This document shows positions 5,598 to 10,819 of a DNA stretch of 10,819 nucleotides, one piece after another. Position 1 is the first letter of the stretch, and every line of letters starts with the position of its first letter. Where the stretch lies: the NCBI GenBank assembly GCA_023134955.1, contig JAGLUC010000383.1, positions 1-10,819 of the forward strand, written 5' to 3'. The position numbers and the translations under genes were made by a program. The notes under the pieces were generated by a model. It was not told the DNA's origin and made no database searches. It saw nothing but the letters and a program-made list of their open reading frames with translations. The stretch comes from Methylococcales bacterium. GTDB taxonomy: Bacteria; Pseudomonadota; Gammaproteobacteria; Methylococcales; Methylomonadaceae.

Positions 5598-7504
5598 AAG
5601 AGTGCTTGTTCTATAAAGGTAGGGGGAATATTTGGTTCATTAACTGTTTGCTCAAACCAAAAACTCATGGGATATTCAAATCCCATACCATGCATATAAT
5701 TATAGAGGGCTTTTTTTAATCCTTCACCTAACATTTGATGATTTGTATTCACCGGGTCATGATAATCAATATCATTTTCTGCAAATAATACATTTTTATT
5801 AGCAATTAATTCGATATTGTATTGTTCTGGGTGTAAGCCGATAGGGCTATGAATGGTTGCTGCAAAACGATGCCAATAAGCTGAGTGAAAACAGCCGTTA
5901 AGCATTAACTGACGAACGCGCTCTAATGAATCAACCGTTTCTTGCTCTGTCTGACTAGGAAATCCGTACATTAAATAAGCATGAACCAGAATCCCCACAT
6001 CTACAAAATTTTTGCTGACTTGGGCGACTTGCTCAACAGTCACGCCTTTTTTCATTAGTTTTAGTAAACGGTCGGAAGCAACTTCTAATCCACCACTAAT
6101 GGCAATACAACCTGAGTCAGCCAATAACTGGCATTTTTCGGCTGAAAATGTTTTTTCAAAGCGAATATTTCCCCACCAACTAATGACTATATTACGTTCA
6201 ATCAGTTTTTCAGCCATAGCAAATAATACTTTGGGTGGCGCGGCTTCATCGACAAAATGAAAGCCAGTTTCTCCCGTTTCAGCTATTAATGTTTCAATAC
6301 GATGAACAATAATTTCTGCCCCTGCATCATCGTATTTAGCGATATAGTCGAGGCTAAGATCGCAGAAACTGCATTGCGACCAATAGCATCCATGAGCAAT
6401 GGTTAATTTATTCCAGCGACCATCACTCCATATACGGTGCATAGGGTTTAGCATTTCAGATAAGGACAAATATTTGTCTAACGGCAGCCCTTCATAGCAA
6501 GGTGTGCCTGTGTTTTTATGAGGAATATCGTGTAATGCTGAGTTGTTAGTAAAAACAACTTGCCCCTGTTTTAGAAGGTATGTTCTAAATAAATCATCGA
6601 CAGGGCGTTGATTATCCACGTGTTCTAATAGCGTTAATAGTGGTCTTTCACCATCATCTACTGTAATGAAATCAACAAATTCAAAAATACGTGGGTCTTT
6701 AAGTGAGCGTAATTCGGTATTAATAAAACCGCCTCCTAAAATGATTTTGAGCGAGGAATTAATTGTTTTACAGTATTGAGCAATTTTTAATGCTCCGAGC
6801 ATATTACCGGGGAAGGGAACAGTTAAGCCTATTATTGTTGGCTTCTCTTGTGTTAAATAAGTTTTTACCAAGGATGAAATAATTTTGTCTGTATAGACAG
6901 TGGGTTGCTGTAATTGACGGTATAAGTCATCAAAAGAAGGGTTGGATGCCGCGAGCTTTTCGCCATAACGAGATATTTCAAAATTTGGATCAACCCCTTG
7001 TTTAATGACCATGGAAATATCATCTATAAACAGAGTTGCCAGGTACTTGGCTTTATCTTGTATGCCTAAATCCCCAAAAGCGCTGTGTAAAATATCTCCA
7101 GACATTTCTTCCATTTGATAGAGGTTCTCAAACTGGGGGCCTTCTGGAAGAAATGATCTGGAAGCAATTCGTAAGGCAAGTGATGGATTTTTACCCTGTA
7201 GAAATTTAATGCTAGGTTCAATACACTTTTTGTAGAGGGAAAAGTGAGAGAGAAAGTGATAAATTGAATCGGGTAATTCGTCGTCATCAAAATCAGCATA
7301 ATTATCCTCGATTGATTGACGGATATTTTCCAGGCCTTGCTGACTTAACAGTGATAAAAATAATTCAATGGCTAAATCTTTTTGACTAACTTCATAACCG
7401 TGTTGTTTTAGAAACCCTGTTAGATAGGCTGTTGCTGGATAAGGCGTATTCAATTGAGTCATCGGTGGGGTGATGAGCAGTATCTTGGGTTTGTTTGTTT
7501 GCAT
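5594..7504 (-). CDS. B12-binding-domain type radical SAM protein with CX4CX2C cluster motif
   Basis: This is a 636-residue protein. The N-terminal part has the Rossmann-like layout of B12-dependent radical SAM enzymes: KILLITPPMTQ at 7-17, IIGLTVPF at 224-231, IILGGGF at 254-260 and VDDGERPLLTLLE at 282-294. I do not find the DxHxxG cobalamin-ligand motif. The radical SAM core starts at GCYWSQCSFCD: Cys373, Cys378 and Cys381, spaced CX4CX2C rather than CX3CX2C. It continues with FVDEAAP (417-423), a SAM-binding-like GGLE (471-474) and LMYGFPSQTEQE (511-522). The end (540-636) contains YWHRF and HSPIG, as in other members I remember. Such enzymes methylate or rearrange unreactive carbons, and some act on lipids. 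It is the first gene of a two-gene unit with the MaoC-like gene. No good Shine-Dalgarno precedes the ATG, but the N-terminus looks right. Confidence 0.82.
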   Translation of the reverse strand: MQTNKPKILLITPPMTQLNTPYPATAYLTGFLKQHGYEVSQKDLAIELFLSLLSQQGLENIRQSIEDNYADFDDDELPDSIYHFLSHFSLYKKCIEPSIKFLQGKNPSLALRIASRSFLPEGPQFENLYQMEEMSGDILHSAFGDLGIQDKAKYLATLFIDDISMVIKQGVDPNFEISRYGEKLAASNPSFDDLYRQLQQPTVYTDKIISSLVKTYLTQEKPTIIGLTVPFPGNMLGALKIAQYCKTINSSLKIILGGGFINTELRSLKDPRIFEFVDFITVDDGERPLLTLLEHVDNQRPVDDLFRTYLLKQGQVVFTNNSALHDIPHKNTGTPCYEGLPLDKYLSLSEMLNPMHRIWSDGRWNKLTIAHGCYWSQCSFCDLSLDYIAKYDDAGAEIIVHRIETLIAETGETGFHFVDEAAPPKVLFAMAEKLIERNIVISWWGNIRFEKTFSAEKCQLLADSGCIAISGGLEVASDRLLKLMKKGVTVEQVAQVSKNFVDVGILVHAYLMYGFPSQTEQETVDSLERVRQLMLNGCFHSAYWHRFAATIHSPIGLHPEQYNIELIANKNVLFAENDIDYHDPVNTNHQMLGEGLKKALYNYMHGMGFEYPMSFWFEQTVNEPNIPPTFIEQALL

Positions 7505-8083
7505 AAATACGACAGGGTAGTACTTTATTAAGTCATTTTATATTTTACCTTGCTTGTGTGCTTTATGTGTTTTGAATTAACCTGGTAAAGAATTTTTAGT
7601 TTGAGTGGTTAAGCAGAGAAAAATTAATAAGTGGATGAATAAATATAGAGCTGTGCATGATTTGTTTCTTAAAGCGCGTGTAGTGTAAGTCATTATTTAC
7701 GCCTTAGCAACCCAACTTATATACTAGTCTTTGATGGGTTGTAATGTAATTACCAATTTAAAAAACAGGTGGGAGAGTAATGTTAAATGTAGTTAGGTGT
7801 ATGAGAAGTACACAGGTACAAAAGTAATATCAAATTTGTGATGCAGATCGTAAACACATTAAAATAAGTTGTGATTAGTGTTTATTTTAGGTGAAAGTGA
7901 TGAGTTAATATGTGAATGGAAAACTAATGTGGTTTTTTCTTTGAGATATAATGGCACAAATTTAAGGTGTATAAATCTTTCGTTAAGAAAAATTATTAAA
8001 GTTATATAGTATTTATTATTGTAAAGCTGGACAAAATACAGTTTGCAACTATTCTTGAACAAGAACTCTATTTTGAGAGATAT
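7505..8083. other. Long intergenic region between divergent operons
   Basis: These 579 bases lie between the radical SAM start and the GTPase operon. No long gene fits. Visible features are as follows. CAACCCA/TGGGTTG (7708-7714 with 7735-7741) is a perfect 7-bp inverted repeat around TATACT (7720-7725). GTGTA/TACAC lies at 7797-7813. TAAACAC/GTGTTTA (7851-7857 with 7878-7884) overlaps an alternative 8-bp pairing (7860-7867 with 7882-7889). TATAAT is at 7947-7952 and TATAGT at 8005-8010. A 15-codon frame at 7780-7827 follows a GGGAGAG ribosome-site-like run. A long 5' leader for the operon at 8084 is plausible. I recognise no known riboswitch. Confidence 0.5.
7983..8010 (+). promoter_or_regulatory. 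Possible sigma70 promoter for the GTPase operon
   Basis: TTAAGA (7983-7988, four of six -35 bases), a 16-base spacer and TATAGT (8005-8010, five of six -10 bases) would start transcription about 65 bases before the ATG at 8084. A perfect TATAAT also lies at 7947-7952 but without a convincing -35 box. AT-rich context makes either match weak evidence. Confidence 0.25.
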
Positions 8084-8797
8084 ATGCAATATTTTGATTC
8101 GTTATTTATTACTGATACTGAAACAAGCCTGACTGCTGAATCAAATAATAGTTTTTTAGTTGATGAAGTTTTTTGGATGACTGATGAAGGCAGGGATAAG
8201 CGTTTATATCAACAGCTTGTGTTTAAAGTCTTAAGAAAGCCAAAGCAGTTGCTTTTACATATTCAAAGGATTTACTTTACATATGATAATAGTTTATCCG
8301 ATCAGTTGTATGCAGCTTTAGTGGATTTGATATGGGTTTTAGATGGTAGAGGGGAAGAATTAGCTAAAAAACAAATGCTAGCAACTCAATCTCTATTAAC
8401 GAAACAACAAGTTGGTGCATTGAATAATGCTTTAAAACGAGATGAGGCATCATCGCTATTAGGTAATAAATTTTCATTATTTGCCACTGGCTATGTAGGA
8501 AAAAGTAATTTAGTAGTAAAAGAAGAAGGTATTGCGATAGAACATGATCCACTTATGATCGCTCATGATTTTATAGAGTACAGTCAGCTTGATGCTGCGA
8601 TAGAAACACTAGAAGAAGCTGTGTTTGATGCCCCTGATAGAGATGAGTTGCAGAGTGAGTTGGTAAATTTATATAAAGTAACAAAGAATCGCCAGGCTTT
8701 TACTAAAATGTATAATATGTTGATTGATAAAAAGGTAAAAATAATAGATGAGTGGCAACAAGTACTCGGTTTTTTTGGACAGATAAATGAAAAGTAA
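8084..8797 (+). CDS. FimV-like TPR protein, first gene of GTPase operon
   Basis: This 237-residue soluble protein has no signal peptide or membrane segment. Residues 36-120 are helical (DKRLYQQLVFKVLRKPKQ, then LYAALVDLIWVLDGRGEELAKKQ). Residues 153-212 form a TPR-like helical hairpin pair (DPLMIAHDFIEYSQLDAAIE, then LVNLYKVTKNRQAFTKMYNML) that resembles the C-terminal domain of the polar pilus protein FimV. Start: GAGAG lies about seven bases before the ATG at 8084. It overlaps the next gene by 11 bases, so the genes are co-expressed. By analogy it may be a scaffold linking the GTPase module to a pole or to type IV pili. This is inference; the FimV resemblance is by pattern only. Confidence 0.75.
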   Translation: MQYFDSLFITDTETSLTAESNNSFLVDEVFWMTDEGRDKRLYQQLVFKVLRKPKQLLLHIQRIYFTYDNSLSDQLYAALVDLIWVLDGRGEELAKKQMLATQSLLTKQQVGALNNALKRDEASSLLGNKFSLFATGYVGKSNLVVKEEGIAIEHDPLMIAHDFIEYSQLDAAIETLEEAVFDAPDRDELQSELVNLYKVTKNRQAFTKMYNMLIDKKVKIIDEWQQVLGFFGQINEK

Positions 8798-10004
8798 AAA
8801 TAAAAGTCCAATAAAGGTTGCCCTTTATGGAATGGATGGACGTACCTATAAGACCATGGTTATGTTTCTGCAAAGATCATGTAAAGGGATTGCTTTTGTT
8901 GTTGATGAATTTGACGCTGAAATCGATATAATTGATGCTGACTTTGTTGATATACACAAGGTAATTAATGAAAGACGGTCTAAGACACCAAATAGGCCGA
9001 TTATTATTCTTTCCTTGCATAAACAATCAATAACAGGAGTTGTTTATGTAAAAAAACCCGCTGAAGCAGTTGCTTTATTGGCGGCACTAAAAGAAGCATC
9101 GTCACCTCAGTTTTTAAAGCAGATAAAAAATATTACACACAGTGCGGTAAGTGATAATGGAGTTAAAGCTAAGCCTGTTGAAACAAAGCCAGTTGAAGTA
9201 AAACAAGTGACAAAGCCAATTGTTACAGAAGCTCCTAAAAATATAGATACTGAGGAACAAAAAAAAGTTGCCAAACATAAAACGGCAATGCGTTTAAATG
9301 AAGGTAGTTTTTCTACCTATATTGGTCATGTTGAAGGGATAGATTTTTCAGTTAGAGAACAGGCTTTAAAAGCGAGTTTTAATCCTAAAGATTACTTTAT
9401 GGGTTATGTTCTTTCTGCAATGGCTGTAGCGAAGAATAAATCGCGTATTTTACAATTAAATTCCAGTTGGAAACCTTTGGTTATTTTTCCACATAGTCAT
9501 GAAATTTGGCTAGATGCTGATGATAAGCAATTAAGGGCTTTTGCTGGACTTAAAATACATAGTCAATCAGAATCGGGGATGAAATTAATCCCCGTTGACC
9601 AGAACACCTTAGGTGTGAAAACCAAAATGGAAAACTTTTATGATAAGGATGTTTTTCTATGGAAGTTGGCTATCTGGACTTCAAAAGGCAGGTATCCAAA
9701 TTATATAGATATTAATCGACCTGTTTTTTTAAAGCAGTGGCCTAATTTTACACGGTTATTAATTACCCCTCATTCACTAAGAATTTCAGCTTTATTGATT
9801 GAAGGGCCTAGAACATTAATAAATATTGCAGACTCGTTAAAAATAAAGCCTCAATATGTTTTTATTTTTATAAGTGCAGCAGCAGCATTGGATTTAGTTG
9901 GGCAGGCAGAGCGTGAGTCGGATGAAATTGTAGCTCCTCCAAGCATTAAAAAGGTAAAATCTAGCGGTCTGTTAGGCCGAGTACTTGGTAAATTACGCAG
10001 TTGA
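8787..10004 (+). CDS. Degenerate receiver domain plus C-terminal winged-helix-like protein
   Basis: In this 405-residue protein, residues 9-105 look like a response-regulator receiver. VALYGMDG is strand 1 with one acidic residue (Asp17). DIIDAD (47-52) has Asp50 at the phospho-acceptor position. IIILSL is strand 4 with Ser76, and VVYVKKP has Lys90-Pro91 in the conserved Lys-Pro place. The usual acidic pair is incomplete, so phosphorylation is doubtful. A Lys/Pro/Val/Thr-rich linker (126-160) repeats KPVE. Residues 165-310 form an unrecognised alpha/beta domain. Residues 318-373 (RLLITPHSLRISALLIEGPR, then the QYVFIFISAAAALDL helix) resemble a compact winged helix. The tail is basic. It overlaps the preceding gene by 11 bases and precedes the GTPase gene by 17. 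A regulator or partner of the GTPase is likely; DNA binding is unproven. Confidence 0.72.
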   Translation: MKSKNKSPIKVALYGMDGRTYKTMVMFLQRSCKGIAFVVDEFDAEIDIIDADFVDIHKVINERRSKTPNRPIIILSLHKQSITGVVYVKKPAEAVALLAALKEASSPQFLKQIKNITHSAVSDNGVKAKPVETKPVEVKQVTKPIVTEAPKNIDTEEQKKVAKHKTAMRLNEGSFSTYIGHVEGIDFSVREQALKASFNPKDYFMGYVLSAMAVAKNKSRILQLNSSWKPLVIFPHSHEIWLDADDKQLRAFAGLKIHSQSESGMKLIPVDQNTLGVKTKMENFYDKDVFLWKLAIWTSKGRYPNYIDINRPVFLKQWPNFTRLLITPHSLRISALLIEGPRTLINIADSLKIKPQYVFIFISAAAALDLVGQAERESDEIVAPPSIKKVKSSGLLGRVLGKLRS

Positions 10005-10021
10005 TAGTGAGATAAATAAAT

Positions 10022-10561
10022 ATGAGTCAGTTTAAAATAATTTTTACAGGACCAGTTGGTGCAGGAAAAACGACTGCAATCCATTCAATTAGTGATGTAC
10101 CTCCCGTTAAAACAGATGCTGTTGCCAGCGATATGGCGAAAGATAGAAAAGCAGCAACAACGGTAGCCATGGATTATGGGGTTATGAATTTGGCTGAGGG
10201 TGAAAAAATTCACTTATATGGTACCCCAGGTCAAGAACGGTTTGACTTTATGTGGGATATTTTAACCGTTGGGGGCATAGGTCTTATTTTGTTGCTGGAT
10301 AATACCCGGGCAGATCCTTTTAAAGATATGCGTTTTTTTCTAGATTCTTTTAGTCATTTTATTGCTGATACAAATGTCGCAATTGGGGTAACACAAATGG
10401 ATTTAAGCAGTAAACCAACGATAGATGATTACCATAGACAGTTATTAGGAATGGAGATGAAGCCACCCGTATTTGCAGTGGATGCAAGAGTAAAGAATGA
10501 TATGTCATTGTTGGTTCAGTCACTTATATTTTCACTTGACCCGGGGTTAGAGGATGAATAA
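10022..10561 (+). CDS. MglA/COG2229-type small Ras-like GTPase
   Basis: In this 179-residue protein the P-loop GPVGAGKT is at 10-17. Switch I is probably around TTVAMDYG (46-53), with a candidate Mg-binding Thr. Switch II reads YGTPGQERF at 66-74: the Walker B Asp of DxxG is replaced by Gly67, while Gln71 is kept. The guanine-specificity motif is TQMD (124-127) in place of NKxD, and VDAR (153-156) takes the SAK position. The GTPGQERFDFMW run is characteristic, as I remember it, of the COG2229 bacterial GTPases, which include conservon (CvnD-like) proteins. Its full length fits a single G domain, with no membrane anchor. Genes before and after are closely packed, so it probably works as the switch of this operon. 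MglA relatives control cell polarity and pili; the process here is not shown. Confidence 0.88.
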   Translation: MSQFKIIFTGPVGAGKTTAIHSISDVPPVKTDAVASDMAKDRKAATTVAMDYGVMNLAEGEKIHLYGTPGQERFDFMWDILTVGGIGLILLLDNTRADPFKDMRFFLDSFSHFIADTNVAIGVTQMDLSSKPTIDDYHRQLLGMEMKPPVFAVDARVKNDMSLLVQSLIFSLDPGLEDE

Positions 10562-10564
10562 AAA

Positions 10565-10819
10565 ATGGGAAACTTTACTTTAGCGGATGGGCTTTTTCTC
10601 TACCCAACCCCGGTAGGCAGTTACTATGCCATATCATCAACTGAAGATGATAAATCAAGAAGATTTCTTAAACGGTTGTTGTTACAACCTAAAACACCTG
10701 CTTTAAATGCGGAAGTGTTAATGGACTTGATGGAGGAGAGTGATAAAGAGAAAGCTCTGGAATTATTACATCATTGCCAGAAACTAGGTTGGGTTCAGGG
10801 GGTTAGTGAGGCTCTTGAT
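10565..10819 (+). CDS. Fourth gene of GTPase operon, N-terminal part (runs off window)
   Basis: An open frame of 85 codons runs from the ATG at 10565 to the right edge with no stop. It begins MGNFTLADGLFLYPTPVGSY and continues with Lys/Arg-rich and helical segments (FLKRLLLQPKTP; EKALELLHHCQKLGWVQGV). It starts three bases after the GTPase stop, with AGAGG upstream as ribosome site. An ATG at 10554 in another frame stops after nine codons, so 10565 is preferred. I remember similar N-termini in proteins encoded beside COG2229 GTPases that end in a roadblock/LC7-like domain. If that holds here, this would be the GTPase's regulatory partner. The visible part alone does not show that domain. Confidence 0.75.
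   Translation, partial: MGNFTLADGLFLYPTPVGSYYAISSTEDDKSRRFLKRLLLQPKTPALNAEVLMDLMEESDKEKALELLHHCQKLGWVQGVSEALD

Noticed and set aside
6012..6260. 82-codon plus-strand frame opposite the radical SAM gene
   Set aside because: It is antisense to a well-supported domain, with no ribosome site or family resemblance.
7700..7745. Integron attC-like or transposon end
   Set aside because: The arms do not match the attC core (GTTRRRY), and no integrase, transposase or target duplication is visible.
7951..7968. TGGCAC just after TATAAT as a sigma54 -24 element
   Set aside because: The -12 element (TTGC at the correct spacing) is absent; the sequence there is TAAGG.
7859..8089. 76-codon minus-strand frame in the long intergenic region
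   Set aside because: It is rich in Asn, Lys, Ile and Phe, as expected from AT-rich non-coding DNA. It has no domain and covers the likely promoter of the GTPase operon.

Overview
The window is AT-rich DNA with proteobacterial gene content: a TonB-dependent outer-membrane receptor, a BepA-type periplasmic protease, a FimV-like TPR protein and an MglA-like GTPase. This points to a Gram-negative gammaproteobacterium. The receptor's loop sequences and the small accessory proteins resemble what I remember from aquatic methylotrophs/methanotrophs (Methylococcales), but that is a weak inference from memory. I see no rRNA, tRNA, CRISPR array, insertion sequence or prophage.

Layout. (1) 1-1754, + strand: the 3' part of a TonB-dependent receptor gene; the plug domain lies off the left edge. 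(2) 1755-2141, gene-free: it holds a strong minus-strand intrinsic terminator, a minus-strand promoter-like pair about 190 bases upstream of it, and several nested inverted repeats in between. Together these make a good candidate for an unannotated small RNA with Hfq-type A-rich loops. (3) 2142-3599, - strand: a BepA/YfgC-type M48 metalloprotease with TPR repeats, preceded by a 12-base direct repeat and a REP-like palindrome. (4) 3737-4122, - strand: two overlapping genes for small, mutually similar two-helix membrane proteins. (5) 4252-4644, + strand: a small RRM-like putative RNA-binding protein. (6) 4665-7504, - strand: a translationally coupled pair, a B12-binding-type radical SAM protein with an unusual CX4CX2C cluster motif followed by a two-part MaoC-like hot-dog protein. 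(7) 7505-8083: a 579-base upstream region with inverted repeats and promoter-like boxes. (8) 8084 to the right edge, + strand: a tightly packed operon of a FimV-like TPR protein, a degenerate receiver plus winged-helix-like protein, an MglA/COG2229-type small GTPase, and the start of a fourth gene that runs off the window.

How they may work together. The right-hand operon looks like a GTPase switch module. By analogy with MglA and Streptomyces conservon systems it may control polarity, type IV pili or surface behaviour, but nothing in the sequence fixes the output. The radical SAM/hot-dog pair looks like a small biosynthetic unit, possibly acting on an acyl chain or acyl-thioester; the substrate is unknown. 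The receptor and BepA both concern the outer membrane (uptake, and assembly quality control), but they are convergent and not co-transcribed.

The most attractive undescribed items are the small RNA candidate at 1771-1957, the GTPase operon and the radical SAM/hot-dog pair.
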